A DNA stretch of 5,134 bases from Deltaproteobacteria bacterium (lineage in GTDB: Bacteria > Desulfobacterota_B > Binatia > UBA9968). The notes below the pieces were generated by a model. It did not search any database. It had not been told where the DNA came from and worked only from the letters and a program-made list of their open reading frames with translations. A program made the position numbers and the translations under genes. The stretch lies in NCBI GenBank assembly GCA_030620935.1, contig JAUXIP010000188.1:1-5134 (forward strand), in the 5' to 3' direction. Below, piece after piece: positions 1-5,134 of this stretch (positions are counted from its first letter, which is position 1; each line of letters opens with the position of its first letter).

Positions 1-291
1 GCGATCCATTTTTTCAAGACCCGACGACAGGATACAATAGAGATCATCAAGAGAACTTGCAAAGATATCGTGAAATTTCAATCGGATGAGGAGATGGAGG
101 ACTTTTACGAAAATCACTCCAAATCATTGGATGCGAAACCTTATCCGACCTTAGAGGCCATACAAAATGTGTTCGCCCTTGCTGTGAGAATCAAACCGGA
201 GATTAAAGATTTTAATCCCCTAATCCTCTGGGACCTACACCACCTCCGGGAGATCGACGACACGGGCTATCTTGATCGTCTCTATTCGTAG
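1..291 (+). CDS. ABC transporter substrate-binding protein, NMT1/SsuA-like, C-terminal part (5' truncated)
   Basis: Reading frame 1 is open from the first base to TAG at 289-291 and gives 96 residues. It begins AIHFFKTRRQDT and ends TGYLDRLYS. The layout matches the C-terminal end of periplasmic binding proteins of the NMT1/THI5, SsuA and TauA kind. It has a helix with a 'FFKTRRQDTIEII' pattern, then an acidic helix (DEEMEDFYENH), a 'KPYPTLEAIQNV' segment, and a closing 'REIDDTGYLDRLY' motif. Such proteins capture small organic ligands such as sulfonates, pyrimidine precursors or aromatic acids in the periplasm and deliver them to an ABC permease; the ligand here is unknown. A GTG at 70 could be read as a start, but homologous sequence continues upstream of it, so the gene begins outside the window. 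The stop codon lies inside the left arm of the repeat at 289-495. The gene converges on the minus-strand importer operon. Family assignment is from recalled motif style, not a search. Confidence 0.8.
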   Translation, partial: AIHFFKTRRQDTIEIIKRTCKDIVKFQSDEEMEDFYENHSKSLDAKPYPTLEAIQNVFALAVRIKPEIKDFNPLILWDLHHLREIDDTGYLDRLYS

Positions 292-495
292 CCCGCAATT
301 CTCACCATCCCCCGGCTGCGTGCGCGCATCTACCAGAATCTACGGCGCTCGGCTCGGACAAAGGGCTCGACGTACTGTCCAGTACGCCTGCGCGCTTTGT
401 CTCTCTCGCGCCGCTCGGCTGAGCTCTCGTCGAAGCCTTGTATCTCCGGGCATCTGCACGCCCTCGCTTCGCGACCCGGTGAGAAATGCGGGCTA
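289..495. repeat. Inverted-repeat element with 18-bp terminal arms (MITE-like or REP-like)
   Basis: The left end TAGCCCGCAATTCTCACC (289-306) is the reverse complement of the right end GGTGAGAAATGCGGGCTA (478-495) except for one base. Further complementary blocks are nested inside: CGGCGC (343-348) with GCGCCG (408-413), GACAAAG (357-363) with CTTTGTC (395-401), and the palindrome CGTACTG-TC-CAGTACG at 371-386. The whole unit could fold as one long branched hairpin in DNA or RNA. It is more GC-rich than its surroundings and carries no believable protein. It sits between two convergent genes, where such a structure could act as a bidirectional transcription terminator. Compact size, terminal inverted repeats and no coding capacity fit a non-autonomous transposable element or a dispersed palindromic repeat. 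No target-site duplication is evident at the flanks. Other copies cannot be checked here. Confidence 0.75.
371..386. repeat. Central palindrome of the repeat element
   Basis: CGTACTG (371-377) and CAGTACG (380-386) are perfect inverted repeats separated by two bases. They lie near the middle of the 289-495 element and form the apex of its nested stems. As RNA the tip would open to a small loop; as DNA it could extrude as a cruciform or be a dyad-symmetric protein site. Confidence 0.7.
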
Positions 496-545
496 GGGCG
501 AGAGAAATGGTGAGAAGGAAAAGGGTAATGGAAAAGTGTCCTCTA

Positions 546-1655
546 TTATGAGGTGGAATCCGGTGGGAGTGCTATACACCTTTCCGATTGCAGGCTCAAA
601 AGAACACGTTGGCCTTCTTTAATCCTAAGCGATGGGTGGAGGCGCGCACGAAGCGTCAATCCCTTGGTTTCGATTTCACAGGTTAAGCTCTCACCCAGAT
701 AGACCACTTGCTTTACTATACCCGTCCAGCTGTTGCTACCGGCCTCATTAATCGGTTCCACATGGATATCCTCAGGCCGGACAGACACAACAACACTCCC
801 CTTCTTTTGGCAATCTTTCCCTATAACGCATAGGACTTCAGACCCGTCGATCAGGACGCTGCCAAGCGTGCCAGGCGGCGCAACCTGCTTGACTGTACCG
901 GGGATTTTGTTGGTCATACCGATAAAACCGCTCGCGAAACTATTAACCGGCCTTTCATAGAGATCTCTGGGAGCCCCAACTTGTATAATCTCCCCCTCCC
1001 GGAAGAGTGCAATTTGATCCGACATAGAAAGAGCTTCGGCTTGGTCGTGGGTCACGTATACGGTAGTCAAACCCAGAGATTGTTGAATCCGGCGAATCTC
1101 AACACGCATGTTTTCACGCAGCTTTGCGTCAAGGTTGGAGAGCGGTTCGTCCAGCAGGAGCAATTTTGGCTCCGGTACCAGTGCTCGGGCCAATGCAACC
1201 CGCTGCTGCTGGCCCCCGGAGAGTTGGGTCGCCATGCGTGATTCGATTTCGTCCATATGGACCATCTTAAGGGCCCAGAGAACTTTTTTCCTCATCTCCG
1301 CTCGGCCAAGCCGTTTCGGACCGAATCGGACCGGAAAGGCCACGTTGTCAAAGACGCTCATGTGCGGCCATATAGCATAGGATTGAAAGACCATTCCGAT
1401 GTCCCGCTCCTCCGGCATGAGAGAAATACGTTTTTCCTGCGAGTAAAATATCCTGTCTCCCATTTGGACTTCCCCACCGTCCGGAAGTTCGAGGCCTGCG
1501 ATGCAGCGAAGGGTAGTGGTTTTTCCGCAGCCGCTGGGCCCGAGAAGAGTAAAAAACTTGCCTGTCGGGACTGAGAAGGAAATTCCGCGAACGGCATGGA
1601 CTGGTCCCCTGTCGGACTGGAATACTTTTCTTAGATTTTGAACGTTAAGTTCCAT
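546..1655 (-). CDS. ABC importer ATP-binding protein, FbpC/PotA type with TOBE domain
   Basis: This 369-residue protein is the cytoplasmic motor of the importer encoded with the two upstream genes; it hydrolyses ATP to drive uptake. All nucleotide-binding motifs are intact: Walker A GPSGCGKT (39-46), Q-loop Gln91 in FQSYAIWPHMSV, signature LSGGQQQR (145-152), Walker B LLLLDEP (165-171) with catalytic Glu170, D-loop SNLDAKLR (173-180) and switch His203 in VTHDQAEA. Residues from about 245 to the end, including SVRPEDIHVE (291-300), form a C-terminal TOBE-type domain. Length and architecture are normal for the PotA/FbpC/UgpC/MalK group (about 350-380 residues). The ATG at 1653-1655 starts 6 nt after the permease stop and has no clear Shine-Dalgarno sequence, which suggests translational coupling. 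It is the last gene of the operon; the repeat element lies about 50 nt beyond its TAA stop. The family is certain, but the ligand is not deducible from this subunit. Confidence 0.95.
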   Translation of the reverse strand: MELNVQNLRKVFQSDRGPVHAVRGISFSVPTGKFFTLLGPSGCGKTTTLRCIAGLELPDGGEVQMGDRIFYSQEKRISLMPEERDIGMVFQSYAIWPHMSVFDNVAFPVRFGPKRLGRAEMRKKVLWALKMVHMDEIESRMATQLSGGQQQRVALARALVPEPKLLLLDEPLSNLDAKLRENMRVEIRRIQQSLGLTTVYVTHDQAEALSMSDQIALFREGEIIQVGAPRDLYERPVNSFASGFIGMTNKIPGTVKQVAPPGTLGSVLIDGSEVLCVIGKDCQKKGSVVVSVRPEDIHVEPINEAGSNSWTGIVKQVVYLGESLTCEIETKGLTLRARLHPSLRIKEGQRVLLSLQSERCIALPPDSTS

Positions 1656-1661
1656 CTCTGA

Positions 1662-3419
1662 CTACGATAAAGTAAATGCCTTTACGATCAACCGCCGCCC
1701 GGCAAAAGTCATCACGGTAACACCAAGGATAAAGATAACCCCGAGGGCCGCAGCCATCGTCAGGGCATTTTGCTCATCCCAAATATTCCAGAGAACCATC
1801 GAGAGAGTCCAGTTATCTTCGCTAGCGAGCATGAGCGGGACAGAAAAGGAACGCACCGCATGGGCGGCTACCCATATCCAAGCCGCCGCAACGGCCGGGA
1901 ATATCAGAGGGAGAGTAATCCGGACCAGCGTTGTAATTCGCCCAACGCCTGAAATCCGGGCGGCCTCTTCGAGCTCTTTGTGGACTTGAGTGATAGCGGC
2001 GTTGGTTGTCCGTGTCGTAAAGGCGACGTACTGAGTTACTAAGGCTAGAGAAATGATCCAAACGGTGCCGTAGAGTCCAAGCGTATTAAAAGGATACTGA
2101 AGATAAACGAAGATGAACGCAAGGGCGATAACGATTCCTGGGACCGCGTGGGCAAGGAAAGTCAACCCGTCGAGGAAAAACCGCCCTCGAAGCTTGGTTC
2201 GGACCACTATCCAGGAGACAAAGAAAGAAATAAACACGGTCAACGTCGCTGTCGTTATCATAATGATAACCGTATTCAGCGTTGCCTTGAGGAGCCCGGG
2301 TTCCGCGAAGAGATTTCGATAGTGCATGAAACCCAGTTCACTCACCCCCTTCCAACTCGGATGGCTATAGCTCGGCGATAGGGATGCCCAGAGAAGAATG
2401 ATAAGGGGGAGAAGCACGGCAAGGACAAAGTATACGACAAAGAGACCAAAGGCAGGCCAACGCATGCGCCCTAGCCGGGATACCCGAGGTCGATAGCCCT
2501 TGCCGGTGATAGTGGCGAAGCGGCCTGCATCCTTCATTATCACTCTTTGATAGATAACCACGAGAACGACGGCTATGAGGCAGTAACTAACGGCAAAGGT
2601 AGCCGCCAGCCCGTAGCTGGGCATGAGACGGGTCGAGAAATAGATCATCGTACTGTAAACGTATATGCCGGCCGGTAGCCCAACCAGGAGCGGGGCCTCG
2701 AAGGATTCCATCGATGAGATAAATGAGTATAGGAAAGCTGCGAAGGTAGCCGGCAAAAGCGAAGGTAGGGTGATGCGGCGGAATGTGGTCCAAGCGCCTG
2801 CTCCGGAGATGCGCCCGGCCTCCTCAAGGTTTGGATCCATCGCCCGAAAGGCTCCGACGATCAGCAAAAAGACGGTTGTGACGCCGCGAAGCCCGTCCAG
2901 GTATATCATGCCGGCCATCGAATAGATGTTAAGCGGCCCGGTTTGTAGATCTATTCCAAAAAAGTAAGACAAGAGGTAGCGTAACCAGATGTTTACCAGA
3001 CCAATACGATAGTCAAGAAGAAAAATCCACGAGATCGAAAACAGGAATCCCGGCATGGCCAATGGGATGAGAAGGATGCTCCAGGCAAGATTTCGTCCCG
3101 GCATATCGGTCCGTTCGGTCAACCAGGCGAATAGCATGGCAATCGTAACGGTGAGTATTGTTCCGGAGCAAGCAAAGAAAAGGGTATTCCAGATCATCTG
3201 GTATGTAAGCGGACTGGAGAAACCGATCACGTAGTTTTTGAGCGTGAAAGGGGAGGGTACGGCCGGATGACCAATCCGGAAACTGTTAAGGACCAGCTGA
3301 CCCAACGGGACCAGGATTAGCCAGAGCAGGACCAGCACGACGACCCCAAAGAAGAGGTTTGGGCCGACTCGTTGCCTAACCCAAGTGACGCGGTCCGAAA
3401 TCGCAGGTGTAGAGATCAT
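1662..3419 (-). CDS. ABC importer permease, fused double-domain (FbpB/ThiP type)
   Basis: This 585-residue inner-membrane protein carries two complete permease halves in one chain, so a single copy forms the whole channel. Hydrophobic segments lie near residues 22-47, 76-101, 112-135, 167-190, 220-243 and 270-292, and again near 322-346, 378-403, 417-440, 448-468, 503-525 and 551-573, giving about 12 helices. Each half has the cytoplasmic EAA loop that docks on the ATPase: EEAGRISGAGAWTTFRRITL (199-218) and EEAARISGVGRITTLVRITL (484-503). The similarity of the two loops shows the internal duplication. A basic linker (about 293-320) joins the halves. This fused form is known for ferric iron (FbpB/SfuB), thiamine (ThiP) and some phosphonate importers; size is normal for the family. 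It starts at ATG 3417-3419 behind a weak AGG (3424-3426), 68 nt after the binding-protein gene, and ends with TAG 6 nt before the ATPase gene. Confidence 0.93.
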   Translation of the reverse strand: MISTPAISDRVTWVRQRVGPNLFFGVVVLVLLWLILVPLGQLVLNSFRIGHPAVPSPFTLKNYVIGFSSPLTYQMIWNTLFFACSGTILTVTIAMLFAWLTERTDMPGRNLAWSILLIPLAMPGFLFSISWIFLLDYRIGLVNIWLRYLLSYFFGIDLQTGPLNIYSMAGMIYLDGLRGVTTVFLLIVGAFRAMDPNLEEAGRISGAGAWTTFRRITLPSLLPATFAAFLYSFISSMESFEAPLLVGLPAGIYVYSTMIYFSTRLMPSYGLAATFAVSYCLIAVVLVVIYQRVIMKDAGRFATITGKGYRPRVSRLGRMRWPAFGLFVVYFVLAVLLPLIILLWASLSPSYSHPSWKGVSELGFMHYRNLFAEPGLLKATLNTVIIMITTATLTVFISFFVSWIVVRTKLRGRFFLDGLTFLAHAVPGIVIALAFIFVYLQYPFNTLGLYGTVWIISLALVTQYVAFTTRTTNAAITQVHKELEEAARISGVGRITTLVRITLPLIFPAVAAAWIWVAAHAVRSFSVPLMLASEDNWTLSMVLWNIWDEQNALTMAAALGVIFILGVTVMTFAGRRLIVKAFTLS

Positions 3420-3487
3420 TTGACCTGTAACCAGGAGATGAGCATGAAGAGACTCTTTCGCTCTAAAAGGACTTTGATAACAGCATC

Positions 3488-4546
3488 CTAACGAACAACA
3501 GGGAATCCCATAGCCCGAAGGAGCTCAGCGAGAATCTCGTCTGAACGGTCGCTGTATTCCCAATTTCCATAGACCACTTTCCGTCCTTTGAGAGTCTCTG
3601 CCACCTCATTGCCTTCGAACGCTGGATGACCGGACCAGTCAGTCTTGTCGAGAATATTTTGTGCTTCCTTGGTAGTGGACCAGGCTAGAAAAAGAATCCC
3701 GGCATTAGGATGTTTGGCCTTGCGAGGTACATAGATAACATCTCCAACACCGACCACAACAGGTTCAGGGTAAACGTTACCTATGGTTTTAACCCCGCCG
3801 TAAACCTGAAGGTCTTTCACCTGTCGCCTAGGCATACCACAGATCAGATGATAGGCACCGACCGCCAGCTTCTGTGCGGCAGTGGATCGGCTTGCTTCAA
3901 TCACCGGTTTATTGGCAGCCCAGCGTTTGGCATAATCAATGGTTTTCTCCCTCCCCCAACCATCGGGCTGGTAAAGGACGTTGAGGTGCCGGGGCCGATC
4001 GTCCATGGCGGTCTTGCCTCGCCATTTAGCGTCAGTGCATGTTTCCCATGTGAATGCTTGGGCGACCTTATCCGGAACAAACTCTCGGTTATAGCCAATT
4101 CCATAAACCGGCGTCCTTAAAGAAACCCCTACGTTTTTTGGATGAATTAACTCTTTAGGCAACCCCAATTTTCCCCAATTCACTATTTTGGGCAGCTTTG
4201 CCTTAAAGACAGTCCCTACCATGGTTTCGCTCATGGTGACGACGTCATAGTTAAAGAGACCTGCCGCCATTTCAGCAAGGACCCTTTCTCGCTCCCGAGA
4301 GCCTCCGATCCTTCTAAATTCTACCTTGAGAAATGGATACCGCTTCTGGAAGGCCTGGAGGTATTTTTCACCGGCAGACTTCCCAAATCTCTTCTTTCGA
4401 ATGGTAATGCCCAACTTGACCGAACCCTCTTTTTTTGCCCCTTCAATGTAGGGATCCAAGAGACCGGCCATGGCGGGGGATGAGGAGTAGAATAGAGACA
4501 CTAAAGCAAATACCAGGACACTGTATAATCCATTCCGTCGCTTCAT
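3488..4546 (-). CDS. Extracellular solute-binding protein, ferric/polyamine/thiamine-type ABC importer
   Basis: This 352-residue secreted protein should bind the ligand and hand it to the permease encoded next. It opens with a classic Sec signal peptide: basic MKRRN, hydrophobic core about residues 7-22, and an AMA-G cleavage site after Ala27. The mature part is laid out like family 1/6/8 solute-binding proteins: GSVKLGITIRKK (first strand), FNYDVVTMSE (99-108), TPVYGIGYNREFV (145-157), WRGKTAMDD (175-183, the usual 'W+GK' segment), AVGAYHLICGMP (228-239), and a late VVVGVGDVIYVPRKAKHPNAG (263-283) followed by the LAWSTTKEAQ helix. Cys170 and Cys236 could form a disulfide. The Tyr-Tyr pair of classic FbpA iron binders is not visible, so iron is only one possibility. 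An in-frame TTG at 4624 would add 26 residues, but it coincides with the promoter -35 box. The ATG at 4544-4546 has a strong AGGAGG and begins the signal peptide, so it is preferred. First gene of the operon. Confidence 0.92.
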   Translation of the reverse strand: MKRRNGLYSVLVFALVSLFYSSSPAMAGLLDPYIEGAKKEGSVKLGITIRKKRFGKSAGEKYLQAFQKRYPFLKVEFRRIGGSRERERVLAEMAAGLFNYDVVTMSETMVGTVFKAKLPKIVNWGKLGLPKELIHPKNVGVSLRTPVYGIGYNREFVPDKVAQAFTWETCTDAKWRGKTAMDDRPRHLNVLYQPDGWGREKTIDYAKRWAANKPVIEASRSTAAQKLAVGAYHLICGMPRRQVKDLQVYGGVKTIGNVYPEPVVVGVGDVIYVPRKAKHPNAGILFLAWSTTKEAQNILDKTDWSGHPAFEGNEVAETLKGRKVVYGNWEYSDRSDEILAELLRAMGFPVVR

Positions 4547-4550
4547 AAAG

Positions 4551-4556
4551 CCTCCT
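4551..4556 (-). promoter_or_regulatory. Ribosome binding site of the solute-binding protein gene
   Basis: Read on the minus strand this is a perfect AGGAGG, four bases before the ATG at 4544-4546. It decides the start codon: no such site precedes the upstream in-frame TTG at 4624. It is the strongest Shine-Dalgarno sequence in the window, fitting high expression of the binding protein relative to the permease and ATPase, whose sites are weak. Confidence 0.85.
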
Positions 4557-4595
4557 ATTATCTCGAACAATAGATTGTAGGATTCTGTTCTGGAT

Positions 4596-4624
4596 TTTTT
4601 ATATGAGACCCCATGAACTGTCAA
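4596..4624 (-). promoter_or_regulatory. Probable sigma-70-type promoter of the importer operon
   Basis: On the minus strand TTGACA (4619-4624) is a perfect -35 consensus. Downstream comes TATAAA (4598-4603) with a 15-bp spacer, or the overlapping TAAAAA (4596-4601) with an ideal 17-bp spacer. Transcription would begin near 4590, giving a leader of about 40 nt before the ATG at 4546 that contains AGGAGG. No operator is recognised over it; in particular no clear Fur-like box was seen. This is a motif-based prediction. Confidence 0.6.
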
Positions 4625-4709
4625 ACCCTATTATTCAGCCCTTACCTTCTTACAGGCTTCAGTGTACTTATTCAGTTAGGAATGAACAATCGTATGACTT
4701 TAGGCAAGC

Positions 4710-4770
4710 CTCTCCGGGTTTAAGACCAGACAAGGAATATCCTTCTTTTTTTTGATCTAACCCGGGAGAG
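4710..4770. repeat. Bulged 11-bp inverted repeat enclosing a small hairpin and T8 tract
   Basis: CTCTCCGGGTT (4710-4720) pairs with AACCCGGGAGAG (4759-4770) with one unpaired G at 4764. The loop contains a second stem, AAGGA (4732-4736) with TCCTT (4740-4744), followed on the plus strand by C and eight T residues (4746-4753). The small stem plus T tract resembles a weak Rho-independent terminator on the plus strand, but no plus-strand gene lies before it. It is upstream of the operon promoter on the minus strand and upstream of the ATPase gene on the plus strand, so it could equally be part of a leader RNA for that gene. Its function is unknown. Confidence 0.5.
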
Positions 4771-4833
4771 TAATTCTCAGCACTCGGCAGCACTTTTCTT
4801 GTGGGAGAGGGTGTGGTTTGTTAACGTTTTTGA

Positions 4834-4864
4834 TCGACCCTAAGGGTTCAAACCTCGTGGTCGA
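4834..4864. repeat. Short inverted repeat upstream of the exporter ATPase gene
   Basis: TCGACC (4834-4839) and GGTCGA (4859-4864) are perfect inverted repeats with AGG (4843-4845) and CCT (4853-4855) nested between them. The right arm runs into a stretch of six A residues. Within it GTTCAAACCTCG (4846-4857) is nearly repeated as GTTCAAACTCG (4886-4896), immediately before the ATG at 4897. It could be an operator or leader stem, or chance. It does not form a tRNA, although the inner part mimics a T-loop. Confidence 0.3.
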
Positions 4865-4896
4865 AAAAATTTGATTAAGATATCTGTTCAAACTCG

Positions 4897-5134
4897 ATGA
4901 TTGTTGAGGTCTCTTCTGTTTCAAAGCGCTTTGAAAACCGGTTGGCAGTCGATCGCCTGAGCCTTGAGATCCCTGCCGGTGTATGCTTCGGTCTTTTAGG
5001 CCCGAACGGCGCAGGAAAAACGACTACACTCCGGATGATTTACGGTGTTACACGGCCGAGCAGTGGTTTGATCCGAGTCTTTGGAATCGATATTGCCAGG
5101 GACCCACGTGCCGTGCGATCCCGCTTGGGAGTAA
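4897..5134 (+). CDS. ABC-2-type exporter ATP-binding protein, N-terminal part (3' truncated)
   Basis: From ATG 4897-4899 the frame is open to the window edge and gives 79 residues beginning MIVEVSSVSKRFENRLAVDR. It shows the A-loop region (KRFENRLAVDRLSLEIP), the turn GVCFGLLGPNGAG with Walker A GPNGAGKTT (35-43), and TLRMIYGVTRPSSGLIRVFG, which continues the RecA-like core. The window ends just before the expected Q-loop. GLLGPNGAGKTT plus 'G...P.SG.I.VFG' is typical of the ATPases that partner ABC-2 exporters (NodI, CcmA, DrrA-like) and differs from the importer ATPase in this window, which has GPSGCGKTT. Such proteins power export of lipids, polysaccharides or drugs, usually with a membrane gene directly downstream; that gene is not visible. 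An in-frame TAA at 4876 rules out a longer start. No Shine-Dalgarno sequence precedes the ATG, so translation may be leaderless or weak. Exact subfamily is uncertain. Confidence 0.88.
   Translation, partial: MIVEVSSVSKRFENRLAVDRLSLEIPAGVCFGLLGPNGAGKTTTLRMIYGVTRPSSGLIRVFGIDIARDPRAVRSRLGV

Larger units (their letters stand above)
4547..4896. other. Divergent intergenic region, 350 bp
   Basis: This region separates the minus-strand importer operon from the plus-strand exporter ATPase gene. It holds the operon's ribosome binding site and promoter (4551-4624) and the inverted repeats at 4710-4770 and 4834-4864. Between 4625 and 4709 I see nothing identifiable. No convincing -10/-35 pair was found for the plus-strand gene, and no RNA gene or known riboswitch is recognised. 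Confidence 0.7.

Noticed and set aside
272..496. Open frame of 74 codons on the plus strand
   Set aside because: It overlaps the end of the binding-protein gene and then lies almost wholly in the inverted-repeat element. The translation is arginine- and serine-rich with no family resemblance, as expected from GC-rich repeat DNA.
496..545. Dedicated Rho-independent terminator after the ATPase gene
   Set aside because: The 50 bp after the stop have no stem followed by a T tract on the minus strand. The nearest strong structure is the repeat element itself.
981..1574. Several plus-strand open frames opposite the importer ATPase
   Set aside because: All lie antisense to intact Walker, signature and Q-loop coding sequence and are composition shadows.
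3440..3463. Imperfect hairpin in the 68-bp gap between the binding-protein and permease genes
   Set aside because: GAGC/GCTC and AAGA/TCTT can pair around a 3-nt loop, but the stem is interrupted and has no T tract. It might tune expression between the genes, but the signal is too weak to annotate.
3710..4120. Open frame of 136 codons on the plus strand
   Set aside because: It is antisense to the solute-binding protein, whose family motifs and signal peptide are clear. No ribosome binding site or recognisable domain was found.
4834..4864. Possible tRNA fragment (GGTTCAAACC resembles a T-arm)
   Set aside because: Only a 3-bp stem surrounds the T-loop-like bases, there is no acceptor, D or anticodon arm upstream, and no 3' CCA-like end.
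1..5134. CRISPR array, defence system, or phage and plasmid genes
   Set aside because: No regularly spaced direct repeats, nuclease, transposase, integrase or phage-like proteins were seen; all recognisable genes are ABC transport components.

Overview
The window comes from a bacterial chromosome of roughly balanced base composition. It is dominated by ATP-binding cassette (ABC) transport genes and contains parts of three separate systems. The solute-binding proteins carry a Sec-type signal peptide or are of periplasmic type, which suggests a Gram-negative-like, probably uncultivated environmental lineage (Deltaproteobacteria/Desulfobacterota, NC10 or Rokubacteria-like). This taxonomic impression rests on protein style only. 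No marker gene is present.

Layout. (i) Positions 1-291, + strand: the C-terminal 96 residues of a periplasmic substrate-binding protein resembling the NMT1/THI5-SsuA-TauA group. (ii) Positions 289-495: a repeat element of about 207 bp with 18-bp near-perfect terminal inverted repeats and a nested central palindrome. Its left end supplies the stop codon of the upstream gene. (iii) Positions 546-4546, - strand: a complete three-gene import operon, transcribed in the order solute-binding protein (3488-4546), fused double permease (1662-3419), ATPase (546-1655). The permease and ATPase genes are 6 nt apart, and the binding-protein and permease genes 68 nt apart. A promoter with a perfect TTGACA -35 box and a strong AGGAGG ribosome binding site precede the first gene. 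(iv) Positions 4547-4896: a divergent intergenic region of 350 bp holding that promoter, one long bulged inverted repeat with an internal small hairpin and T8 tract, and a second short inverted repeat. (v) Positions 4897-5134, + strand: the N-terminal 79 residues of a different ABC ATPase, of the exporter (NodI/CcmA/DrrA-like) type, cut off by the window edge.

The central operon encodes everything needed for one importer of the ferric-iron/polyamine/thiamine superfamily (FbpABC, PotABCD, ThiBPQ style). A secreted binding protein captures the ligand, one 12-helix polypeptide forms the channel, and a TOBE-containing ATPase dimer powers it. The ligand cannot be decided from sequence: the adjacent tyrosine pair typical of classic ferric-binding FbpA proteins is not visible. 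I see no clearly new biological system. The most interesting non-coding item is the inverted-repeat element at 289-495.
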